64,000 nucleotides of DNA. It comes from Mycobacteriaceae bacterium (GTDB taxonomy: Bacteria; Actinomycetota; Actinomycetes; Mycobacteriales; Mycobacteriaceae). The notes below the pieces were generated by a model that saw nothing but the letters and a program-made list of their open reading frames with translations, ran no database searches and was not told the DNA's origin. The first letter of the stretch is position 1. The number at the start of each line of letters is the position of its first letter. The stretch spans positions 186,001-250,000 of the forward strand of contig JAQYQB010000012.1 of assembly GCA_028726465.1 (NCBI GenBank). Direction: 5' to 3'. The position numbers and the translations under genes are program-made. This document shows positions 42,764-50,197 of this stretch, piece after piece.

Positions 42764-43360
42764 TTAGAGGCCGAAGGCGCCGCCGCTGATGAGGATGAAG
42801 ATGCCCAGGCCGATCAGGACGATCGGGAACAGCACGTGCTCCCAGCGCTCAAGGACTTCTGCGATGGGCGGGCGGGTGGCCACGAACTTTGCCAGCAGGA
42901 CCAGGCCTGCCACCAGGACGAGGAAAACGATGCAGTAGATGATGACGTCGGCAGTGTCCACGTTGAGGAAGACCGGAACGTAGACGCCGATATTGTCGCC
43001 ACCGTTGGCAAACGTCACACCGGCGACGGTCATCACACCCACCTTTTTCCCGGCGATCTTCGCATCATCATCGTCGTCATCATCGCTTCGCCAAGCCTGC
43101 CAGGCCGCCCATAGTCCCAGGGCCAGGGGAATTAGTCCGAAGTACGGGATCGCCTCAGCAGGTAGGAATGCTCCTGCCCCCAGCATGACCAGGACTGCGG
43201 CCGCGAGGATGCCCATGAAGCCGAGGTACTGCCCAGCCAGAATCCGAAGCGTGGTCCCTTTTTGCCCCGCCCCGCGGGCAAAAAACAGCGAGAGCACAAT
43301 GATGTCGTCGATATTGGTGGCGATAAACAGACCAATCGCCGACAGTAGACCGGTTACCAC
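42764..43360 (-). CDS. cadD: CadD-family cadmium resistance transporter
   Basis: 198 residues from GTG 43360. Five to six membrane segments. Seen: FIATNIDDIIVLSLFFA at the start and the repeated FANGGDNIGVYVPVF, the CadD/LysE-fold pair, with an Asp-rich cytosolic loop (RSDDDDDDDAK). It exports Cd2+ or binds it at the membrane. The GTG overlaps the last base of the cmtR stop, so translation is coupled. Confidence 0.85.
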   Translation of the reverse strand: MVTGLLSAIGLFIATNIDDIIVLSLFFARGAGQKGTTLRILAGQYLGFMGILAAAVLVMLGAGAFLPAEAIPYFGLIPLALGLWAAWQAWRSDDDDDDDAKIAGKKVGVMTVAGVTFANGGDNIGVYVPVFLNVDTADVIIYCIVFLVLVAGLVLLAKFVATRPPIAEVLERWEHVLFPIVLIGLGIFILISGGAFGL

Positions 43361-43719
43361 TACGCACTCTCCTGTCCAGTGACACACCCAGGTACGGCGC
43401 ATCCGGCGTCGATGCATTCGACGTTGTCATCGACGGCCAGGGTGGTATCCAGCAACGCGTTCAACGCCTGCGCCAGATGAGCATCAACGATCTCGTAGCG
43501 GGTCTGTCGCCCCTGCGGTTCGGCGACAACAATTCCGCAGTCCCTCAGGCAAGCGAGATGGTTCGACACGTTCGAGCGCGTCAGTTCCAGATCCTGGGCG
43601 AGAGCGGCCGGGTAGGCCGGTCCCTCCAGCAGCGCCAGGAGAATGCGGGAACGAGTCGGATCCGCCATGGCCCGACCCAACCGGTTCATCACGTCTAGTC
43701 GAGAAGCAATAGTCAGCAT
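43360..43719 (-). CDS. cmtR: CmtR-type Cd(II)/Pb(II)-sensing repressor
   Basis: 119 residues. ArsR-family fold with the recognition helix LTRSNVSNHLACLRDCG. Cys fall at 57, 61 and 102, exactly the Cd/Pb triad of Mycobacterium tuberculosis CmtR (two Cys in the DNA-binding helix, one in the C-terminal tail ECIDAGC). Two more tail Cys (107, 112) are extra. It represses itself and cadD. Confidence 0.9.
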   Translation of the reverse strand: MLTIASRLDVMNRLGRAMADPTRSRILLALLEGPAYPAALAQDLELTRSNVSNHLACLRDCGIVVAEPQGRQTRYEIVDAHLAQALNALLDTTLAVDDNVECIDAGCAVPGCVTGQESA

Positions 43720-43756
43720 GTGCTGAACTATACAGTTGTTGCTGAACTAACTTCAA
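43720..43756 (-). promoter_or_regulatory. cmtR promoter and operator, leaderless
   Basis: Minus strand: -35 TTGAAG (43756-43751), 18-bp spacer, -10 TATAGT (43732-43727). The palindrome AACTGTATAGTT (43737-43726) covers the -10. Transcription would begin about at the ATG (43719). TGCTGAACT also recurs at 43721 and 43740, suggesting a wider operator. Confidence 0.6.
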
Positions 43757-44069
43757 CATGGGATGGCGTTGTTGCTAGAGGTCGTCTGCACTTTCAGGCT
43801 GAGGCCTTCACTGCGCAGGAAGGAAGCGGCCGCCTAGTTGGCGGTGTTCCCGACGTGATTTAAAGGTGAGGGCTATTGCCGGCAGCTTCCGGCCCAGGCC
43901 AGTGGCGGCCCACGTACCGATCAGGGTGTCCCACTTCCAAGGAAGTGAGACACCCTTAATGAAACCAATTGAAAATACACAGCCCCAGGAGAGGACTGTT
44001 CCACAAGCTATTCCAACGAATTGACTCGCAAAACCTGCTGCAGAATAGACTTCCGGCACGCTGTGGGTC
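43757..44069. other. Resolvase upstream region (res-like), right
   Basis: No convincing gene. GTGTCCCACTTCC-N4-GGAAGTGAGACAC (43928-43953) is a near-perfect hairpin. The part from there to 44069 matches the left region 28226-28370 in inverted orientation. It probably contains the res site of the resolvase starting at 44070. The open minus-strand frame here (43808-44098) has no homology. Confidence 0.5.
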
Positions 44070-44329
44070 ATGGATATTGGTAACGCCCGGGTTTCCACCG
44101 CAAAACAAGACCTCGACCGTCAGATCGACGCGCTCCGTAAAGAAGATGTTGCGGATAAATACATCTACGTCGACAAGAAATCCGGATCCACCACGAATCG
44201 GCCCGGACTCCAGCAAGCCCGCGCGGGAGATGTCATTGTCGTCCACACCCTCGACCGGCTGGGCCGCACCGTCCGTGACACTCTCAACCTGATCCATGAC
44301 CTTCAGGAGCGTGGGGTAGGGGTGCGCAC
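44070..44329 (+). pseudogene. Serine resolvase, N-terminal 86 codons (right)
   Basis: MDIGNARVSTAKQDLDRQID..., then VIVVHTLDRLGRTVRDTLNL: the catalytic core of a Tn3-type resolvase, with the catalytic Ser in ARVST and the Arg cluster LDRLGR. It is cut after codon 86 by the IS3 copy; the helix E and DNA-binding domains are missing. Related to, and facing away from, the left fragment at 28097-28225. Confidence 0.85.
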
Positions 44330-45361
44330 TGAAGCGTCCTGGGTTTAGTTCCGCTTCTTTTACGGCCCTGTGTTGATGGGCTGGGTGAGATAGTACTCGG
44401 TTTCTACTTCCTGTGGGGTAGCGTAGTCCAAAGCTTCATGAAGCCGCTTGGTGTTCCACCAATGCACCCACCGCAAGGTGGCCAATTCGACTTCTCCGAC
44501 CGACGTCCACGGGCCCCGGGCATGAATCAGTTCAGCCTTGTAGAGACCATTGACTGTTTCGGCTAGAGCATTGTCATAAGAATCGCCGACTGTTCCCACA
44601 CTCGGACGGATTCCGGATTCCGCTAGCGCAGTGGAATACTTCAGTGACACATACTGGCTGCCCCGATCACTATGGTGAATTAACTGGTTTCCATGGATTC
44701 GTCCTGCAGTCGTTAACGCATGTTCCAATGCCTCCATGGGCAGCGCATCGGTACGCATCGTCGAGCGTGTCGCAACACCAACAATTTTTCGGCTGAATAC
44801 ATCCACGACAAACGCGGTGTAGGCGAATCCTGACAGGGTGCGAACGTAGGTAATGTCGGCAACCCACAACCTGCCTGGTGCTTGTGCACGGAAGTTTCGG
44901 CACACAAGGTCCGGGCGATGATCCGGTGTCTTCGGGCTAATCGTTGTCACAGGGGTTCGCCCGCGTCTGCGGCCGGAAACACCTGCTAGCTTCATCAGTC
45001 GTGCAGTCTTATCGCGGCCGATATGAAAGCCTTCACGGTTCATCGCGTGCCACATTTTGCGGATGCCGTAGACCGAGAAATTCTCCGCATGCACACGCTG
45101 TATCTCTGGGATAAGCAGGCTATCGCTTAAGGTCCTTGCGCTGGGAACACGAGTGGTCGCCTTGCGGTAGCCACGAGAGGTGATGAATCCACGATCTGCC
45201 TGTTTTAGAACTCTGCAGATGGCCTCGACCCCAAACTGATCTTTGTACGCGTCGATGTAGGAGATCATTTGGTCGTGGGTCGGTCGAGTTCCGCTGCGAA
45301 AAAAGCCGAAGCTGTCTTAAGAATCCCGTTTGCTCGTTTTAGTTCGCGGTTTTCACGGCGC
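44330..45361 (-). mobile_element. IS3-family element, right copy, 5'-truncated
   Basis: Starts with the terminal repeat TGAAGCGTCCTGGGTTTAGT (44330 on) and carries an intact orfB. orfA is cut at about 45361 by the 229-bp element that follows, leaving only its last 20-30 codons (NRELKRANGILKTASAFF). A T6 run at the end of orfA (45298-45303 region) is a plausible slippage site for making the OrfAB fusion. Orientation is opposite to the left copy. Confidence 0.85.
44360..45268 (-). CDS. IS3-family transposase OrfB
   Basis: 302 residues. HTH_21 region (GFHIGRDKTARLMKLAGVSGRRRG) and integrase core with DDE residues: Asp in VADITYV, Asp in HHSDRGSQY and Glu in NALAETVNGLYKAELIH. Intact, but its natural start is by frameshift from orfA, which is truncated here, so the element is probably not autonomous. 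The left IS copy is about 90% alike but broken. Confidence 0.88.
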   Translation of the reverse strand: MISYIDAYKDQFGVEAICRVLKQADRGFITSRGYRKATTRVPSARTLSDSLLIPEIQRVHAENFSVYGIRKMWHAMNREGFHIGRDKTARLMKLAGVSGRRRGRTPVTTISPKTPDHRPDLVCRNFRAQAPGRLWVADITYVRTLSGFAYTAFVVDVFSRKIVGVATRSTMRTDALPMEALEHALTTAGRIHGNQLIHHSDRGSQYVSLKYSTALAESGIRPSVGTVGDSYDNALAETVNGLYKAELIHARGPWTSVGEVELATLRWVHWWNTKRLHEALDYATPQEVETEYYLTQPINTGP

Positions 45362-45590
45362 TGAAGCGTCCTGGGTTTAGTTCCGCTTCTTCTACTACCC
45401 CGTATTGACGGGCTGGGTGCGATGGTACTCGATTTCTACTTCCTGCGGGGTGGCGTAGTCCAACGCTTCGTGAAGACGCTTGGTGTTTTACCAATGCACC
45501 CACCGCAAGGTCGCCAACTCAACTTCCCCCACTGACGTCCACGGGCCTTGGGGGTAGTAGAAGAAGCGGAACTAAACCCAGGACGCTTCA
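45362..45590. mobile_element. 229-bp MITE-like element derived from the IS3 end
   Basis: Bounded by 40-bp perfect inverted repeats (45362-45401 and 45551-45590), each starting TGAAGCGTCCTGGGTTTAGT inward. The middle (45402-45550) is the last part of the IS3 orfB, diverged from the neighbouring copy (e.g. TTTTACCAATG for TTCCACCAATG). It has no coding capacity and could only move with a transposase in trans. It is inserted in orfA of the right IS copy. Confidence 0.8.
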
Positions 45591-45707
45591 TAAGACATCT
45601 GATGATCTTCATTGTCAGACCCCAGAGGGCGAGTGAATTGGGGAACGGTTTCTGCCCTCACTGCGTTTCTAAAAAAGCAGGCCTTCCCCATGTGATAGGC
45701 CTAGTAC

Positions 45708-46718
45708 ATGGATAGTCATCCCCCACATCTCACCCCCTCCCTCCCAACTGTGGTCATTTACCAAAACGCAGATTTCGTCTCTGGCATCATCCAAGAGATT
45801 TACAAAGCAGGACTACTGGAAGCTACCGAGTTCGAAAACAATTCGACCACAGGGAAAGGCGACGGGTCCGAGAAACAGGCCGCAATTGCCGCAAAAGCTA
45901 ACGTGTTTCCCTGGCTAATCAACCTCGGTGCACAAGGGAGCTATACACACTCTCAATCAAATAGTGAGGAAGTCGCTACAACCCGCCACCAAAAATTCGT
46001 TTATTCCCAAGAATTTTTTCTAGACCAAGCCCGATCCGAACTTCGACGGCAGGAGCTAATAACTCGGGTAGAAAACTCAGAAAGCGCCTCGGAACTCCAA
46101 GTGGGAGATTTTATTGAATTTGAGGCTAGCTTTGAAGCTAACGAGGCTAACGCCATCCTCGATATCCTTACCCCTGAGTTAACTGCGGCTATAACTCGAT
46201 ATATCCACCGCTCCAAAGGGCTTGAAGAGATAGACACCCTTAGAGAGCAAGCTTCTAATGCAGATACCCAGATCCCAGTAGAGAAAATCAGCGGTATTAG
46301 AGAAATCTATGACGCTAGGGCGGAGAACCAGGCGGCACTTGCAGCAGACATTACCTCTGCTATAAGAATGGATTTCCGCGGTTCCGAAACTAAAGAATTC
46401 TATGCCTCAATTGGGGCAGGCCAACACTCGCTGACCGCTGTTACCGTCTGCGAAAAGGAGTATTTCAAATCCAAAGATTTCGATCGGCTACTAGATGGAA
46501 GATTTACCGTTCTGGGCAAAGTCATTTCCCCTATTCGAGAGAATGTCCCAATCCTGGAGAGAAACAAACTGCTTAGCCGACTGCAGGTGGAAGCTCTAGA
46601 TGAAATCCTCCGCCCTTTAGCCGAAGAGGCAGACACTCACCAACTGCTGGATCTCGATTTCAAGACAAGTGTAGAAGGACCTTCAATCACCGTATTGCCT
46701 ATCGCTATCTATGTATAA
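45708..46718 (+). CDS. DUF6414-like orphan protein, function unknown
   Basis: 336 residues, no signal peptide or membrane segment. Noticeably AT-richer than the core. Seen: FVSGIIQEIYKAGLLEATEF, a Ser/Thr/Asn-rich low-complexity stretch, a segment NVFPWLINLGAQGSYTHSQS, a helical middle (SQEFFLDQARSELRRQ...), VGDFIEFEASFE, and LLDGRFTVLGKVISPI. The order of these blocks recalls DUF6414 proteins as I remember them; I cannot confirm. No catalytic motif is visible. It stands alone between a MITE and a methyltransferase remnant, as accessory or defence genes often do. Confidence 0.55.
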   Translation: MDSHPPHLTPSLPTVVIYQNADFVSGIIQEIYKAGLLEATEFENNSTTGKGDGSEKQAAIAAKANVFPWLINLGAQGSYTHSQSNSEEVATTRHQKFVYSQEFFLDQARSELRRQELITRVENSESASELQVGDFIEFEASFEANEANAILDILTPELTAAITRYIHRSKGLEEIDTLREQASNADTQIPVEKISGIREIYDARAENQAALAADITSAIRMDFRGSETKEFYASIGAGQHSLTAVTVCEKEYFKSKDFDRLLDGRFTVLGKVISPIRENVPILERNKLLSRLQVEALDEILRPLAEEADTHQLLDLDFKTSVEGPSITVLPIAIYV

Positions 46719-46759
46719 ACCCCCAAGCGTCTCATTTAAATCCCCGTCAAACTAGATAA

Positions 46760-47123
46760 TTAACCTCTTATAAGCCGCGCATAGTTGGCGAACAGAATCT
46801 CTAGGCGTTGGCGCTCCGAAGTGAGCTTGCGAGGCGCTCCCATTGCTTTATCCACTTCCCGGTCGAGCACGTCATGCGCCTTCACCAGTTGTGGTGCCAT
46901 GGCCAGCGGGTTATAGTGCTCAGCTAGCGAGCGCTCTGGATGTAATGCCCGCGCATCGAGGACTTTCTGCCCAGCCTTGATGATGCGCTTCTAAGTAGCT
47001 TCATCGAGTTCTGGGACAGGGAATGTATTCCACGTCAGGGTGCTGGAGAAACGATAATCCGATTTGATTCTTCCGCCTACAGTTCTTTGCCAAATGATGA
47101 ACATCGATGAAGAAATGAAGGGC
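46760..47123 (-). pseudogene. MmeI-type DNA methyltransferase, C-terminal remnant
   Basis: Minus strand reads ..FIIWQRTVGGRIKSDYRFSSTLTWNTFPVPELDEAT, a TAG, then KRIIKAGQKVLDARALHPER, SLAEHYNPLAMAPQLVKAHD, VLDREVDKAMGA and LEILFANYARLIRG-stop. These are the C-terminal blocks of class I type IIG/MmeI-like methyltransferases (target recognition and tail). Nothing upstream remains; the IS3 element at 47126 cuts it. The internal stop confirms decay. Confidence 0.7.
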
Positions 47124-47155
47124 CCGAACCCCGGAAAGTGGACACGGGGATTTAA

Positions 47156-48055
47156 TTAAGATGCGATAGTAAGTGTAGCTGATCCGGTGGCTTCGAAGGC
47201 GTTCGGCGAGCGGTAGCCGCACCACGAGTGCAAGCGCGTGGTGTTGTAGTGCGTGCACCACCGGAACACGTCCCGACGACATGCGAGCTGACTTGGGAAA
47301 ACGGACTCGTCCTGGAGGACTTCCCGTTTCAGCGTGGCGTTGAACGACTCCGCCAACGAGTTGTCCGCGCTCGTTTCGATTGCTCCCATCGACTGGGTGA
47401 CACCGAATCGTTCACACAGCTTCCGGTATCGCCCAGAGGTATAGACGCTGCCATGATCGGAGTGGAAAATCGCCCCGTCAAGGTTGCCTCGGACCCCGTG
47501 GGCCATCGTGAGAGCTTCTTCGACCAACTCCGTGCGCATGTGGTCAGCGATCGCGAAACCGGTCAACTGCCGCGAATAGCAGTCGATGACGGTGGCCAGG
47601 TACATATTCGACCCGTCCGCGATCGGCAGGTACGTGATATCGCCGACGTAGATGGTGTTCGGTTTCTCCGCGATGAACCGGCGTTTCAGCAGGTCGGGCA
47701 CCTTCGGAGCCCGTTTCGCAGACACGGTGGTCTTCACCCGGCGTTTTTTGGTGTAGCCGAACAGGCCCATCTGGCGCATCAACCTGGCGGTGCGCTTGTG
47801 ATTGAAAAGGTCGTCGTTGGCTGGATCGGAATTGATGGCCGCCGTCACGCGTTTCGCCCCGTAACAACCGTTCTCGGCCGTGAACACGGCCTTGATCCTC
47901 GCTCCCAGCACCGCGTCGTCAAGGACGCGTCGCCGACGGGCAGAAGCAGCTGATTTCCATTTGTAATACGAGGACCGGTTGATCTTCAAAACCTCACATA
48001 ACCGCTTGACCTCGTAGAGGCCTCGGTTGTCATCAACGAACCGGAAGCGGTTCAC
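47156..48055 (-). CDS. IS3-family transposase OrfB
   Basis: 299 residues. HTH_21 (GLFGYTKKRRVKTTVSAKRA region), integrase core with Asp in YVGDITYLPI, Asp in FHSDHGSVYTS and Glu in DNSLAESFNATLKREVLQ, all three DDE residues. It appears intact. It starts within the stop of orfA. Confidence 0.9.
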   Translation of the reverse strand: MNRFRFVDDNRGLYEVKRLCEVLKINRSSYYKWKSAASARRRRVLDDAVLGARIKAVFTAENGCYGAKRVTAAINSDPANDDLFNHKRTARLMRQMGLFGYTKKRRVKTTVSAKRAPKVPDLLKRRFIAEKPNTIYVGDITYLPIADGSNMYLATVIDCYSRQLTGFAIADHMRTELVEEALTMAHGVRGNLDGAIFHSDHGSVYTSGRYRKLCERFGVTQSMGAIETSADNSLAESFNATLKREVLQDESVFPSQLACRRDVFRWCTHYNTTRLHSWCGYRSPNAFEATGSATLTIAS

Positions 48056-48393
48056 CAGTTCGTCTCTTCCGCGAAATATTTGGCCGCCTTGCGGAGGATC
48101 TCTCGTTCCTCCCGGAGCTTGGCGTTTTCGCGTTCCAGCACGCGGATGCGTTCGGCGTCGGAGAGTCCTTCAGCAGGCGTGCGTGCGCTGTTGGCTGCGG
48201 CAATGGGGCTGGCGACTTTTTCACCGTTGGCGTTGGTCTTGGTGCCGGTGCCGAAGGCGTCGAGCCAGGTGCGCAGGGAGTTGCGGTTGACCCCGAGATC
48301 GGAGGCGATCGCGTTGAGCGTTGCTCCGGGGGTCGACTCGTACAACGAGACTGCGTCGCGCTTGAACTGCTCGGTGTAGGTCTTGCGTGGCAT
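48052..48393 (-). CDS. IS3-family transposase OrfA
   Basis: 113 residues from MPRKTYTEQFKRDAV (ATG 48393). HTH of the IS3 group (TLNAIASDLGVNRNSLRTWLDAFG) and a leucine-zipper-like tail (RIRVLERENAKLREEREILRKA). Intact. The longer frame to 48411 is not needed. Confidence 0.88.
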   Translation of the reverse strand: MPRKTYTEQFKRDAVSLYESTPGATLNAIASDLGVNRNSLRTWLDAFGTGTKTNANGEKVASPIAAANSARTPAEGLSDAERIRVLERENAKLREEREILRKAAKYFAEETNW

Positions 48394-48463
48394 GGTGGAA
48401 AGGTACCTCACTTCCCCAGCGAGATGCTGGTTTCAAGGTGTCCACCATCTGGGGGTCAGGTCC

Positions 48464-49688
48464 CCCGTCGAGCCCATCAATGAATGCCCCACGTGCGGGC
48501 AGCCTGGAGTATTCCGCGACCATGTCATCCGCAGCCTGGTCGATCTGCCTATCGTCGGCCACCCAACACGCCTTCATGTGCGCCTTCCACGCTACCGGTG
48601 CACCAACAAGCGCTGCTTGCAGAAGATCTTCCGCGCGGGCCTTACCTGCGCGCCCGACAATTCAAAGACCACGGACAGGGTGACCCGCTGGATCCTGCAA
48701 CGACTCTGCCTAGATCGGATGAGCGTTGCCGCTGCAGCCAAGTCATTAGGCCTGGGGTGGGATACCACCAACGCCTTGGCCTTAGCCGCTGTCCAGGACT
48801 TGATCTACAACGACGAGCACTACCTCGACGGGGTCAAGGTCATCGGTGTTGATGAGCATCGCTGGTCGCACAACCGACGCACATGGCGCGACGGATACGT
48901 CACCGTCATCGTTGATATGACCGACCACCACGACAAGGATGGAAACGTCATCCGCCCCGCTCGGCTTCTTGACGTTGTCCCAGGCAGAAGCGCTGACGCG
49001 TTACGAACATGGCTGAATAATCACAGCGAGCAGTTCCGCGATCAGGTCAAAATCATCAGCATGGACGGCTTCCAAGGCTATGCCACCGCCGCTGGCGAAG
49101 TCATTCCCAACGCCACCCAAGTCATGGACCCGTTCCACGTTGTACGCCTGGCCGGTGACAAGCTCACCAAGTGCCGCACCAGGCTCCAGTTAGAAACAAC
49201 AGGCCGACGTGGCCGCAGCAAAGACCCGCTCTACCGCAACCGGAAAACACTGTTGACCACCGAGCGCCTACTCACCGACAAGCAGCGCGGGAGGCTTGAG
49301 GAACTGTTTGACTTCGACGACGACTACGCGCCGCTACAAGAGACCTGGACCTACTACCAACAAGTCATAAGCTGCTACAACAATCCCAACAAGCAAGCAG
49401 CCAAGAAAGCCATGAGCACGCTCATTGACACGCTTGTTGACATCAAAGACGCCGGGATCGCTGAGATCGCGCCGCTAGGCAGGACCATGAACAAGCGCCG
49501 CAAGGACATCCTCGCCTACTTCGACCACGGAGTATCCAACGGACCTGTGGAAGCGATTAACGGTCGGTTGGAATTCCTACGCGGCATCGCCCTGGGATTC
49601 CGCAACCTCGACCACTACATATTGCGGTGCCTGATCCACGCCGCCAACATCCGACACAAAATCAATGCACTCTAAAACCGGAAGAGCC
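48464..49688 (+). mobile_element. ISL3-family element, 5'-truncated by the IS3 insertion
   Basis: The transposase reads from about 48464 (EPINECPTCGQPGVFRDHV, zinc-finger CxxC pairs, then HTH and the DDE domain: VIGVDEHRWSH, MDPFHVVRLAGD, SNGPVEAINGRLEF) to the stop at 49673-49675. Its first residues and left end are missing: the open frame runs back to 48383 only by using the IS3 right end. The right terminal repeat GGCTCTTCCGGTTTTAGAGT (inward) ends at 49688. Probably inactive, though most of the enzyme is intact. Confidence 0.85.
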
Positions 49689-49897
49689 GTTAATCCCATG
49701 CTCCGCGGAAAACAACTCATGCTATGGCTTCCGCAACATCGACTACTCCATCAAACCCACGACAGTGGGATTCACACCCTAAATCCTCACACGTGCAATC
49801 CTCGGCCCTTAAAAACCGGAAAACGAAAGAAACCGGAGGTAACATACCCTTTCGAGTTTGTTACTTCCGGTGGTGCAGTTTGTTCAACTGCTCGCTG
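49689..49897 (+). mobile_element. Second ISL3-type tail remnant and spacer
   Basis: GCTATGGCTTCCGCAACATC reads YGFRNIDYSIKPTTVGFTP-stop, the tail of an ISL3-family transposase different from the one just upstream. The rest, to the tRNA, shows nothing recognisable beyond a GTTTCTTTCG/CGAAAG-type weak repeat. Confidence 0.5.
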
Positions 49898-49982
49898 TGC
49901 CCGGGGCGGGACTTGAACCCGCACGTCCTATAAGGACACTGGCACCTGAAGCCAGCGCGTCTGCCAATTCCGCCACCCGGGC
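49898..49982 (-). tRNA. tRNA-Leu (anticodon CAG)
   Basis: 85 bases. Acceptor stem GCCCGGG/CCCGGGC, discriminator A, D-arm TGGCGGAATTGGCAGA, anticodon stem-loop CTGGC-TTCAGGT-GCCAG, a long variable arm (class II), and the T-arm GCGGGTTCAAGTCCCGC. CCA is not encoded. Its 3' end faces the mobile region, the usual orientation for island integration. Confidence 0.95.
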
Positions 49983-50136
49983 TGGGTATTGTCTGTCTTG
50001 GCGACTAGATAAAGATAGCACGGCATACCCACATACTTACAAATCCGCAGCTAGTGCACGGGAAAATGAGTGAGATCTACGCATCAATTGTGGGAACTTT
50101 TCGGGCTCCGGCTACGTTTTAGTGCTATACGCGGCC

Positions 50137-50142
50137 TATAAT
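50137..50142 (+). promoter_or_regulatory. Promoter of the fhaA-pknB operon
   Basis: A consensus -10 TATAAT stands 55 bp before the fhaA ATG. The -35 region (around ACGTTT, 50114-50119) is poor. GAAGGAGGA precedes the ATG. Confidence 0.55.
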
Positions 50143-50197
50143 GGTTGAGGTTTATTACCAGAGCCGAATACATCCACGTTTGAAGGAGGACCGCAGC

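Larger units (their letters stand above)
47126..48463 (-). mobile_element. Complete IS3-family element
   Basis: Ends GAACCCCGGAAAGTGGACAC (47126) and, inward from the right, GGACCTGACCCCCAGATGGT-GGACACC (48463). It holds orfA and orfB in order with a 4-bp ATGA overlap. It lies between the methyltransferase remnant and the ISL3 transposase and has cut both. Related ends mark the deleted copy at 33253-33489. Confidence 0.85.

Noticed and set aside
43808..44098. 96-codon minus-strand frame in the res-like region
   Set aside because: No recognisable domain; it spans the hairpin and the inverted-duplicated transposon DNA. Two hydrophobic stretches alone do not support a gene.
45551..45590. Possible CRISPR or integron-type repeat in the MITE area
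   Set aside because: Only two inverted copies, not evenly spaced direct repeats; no cas genes or attC-like sites anywhere in the window.
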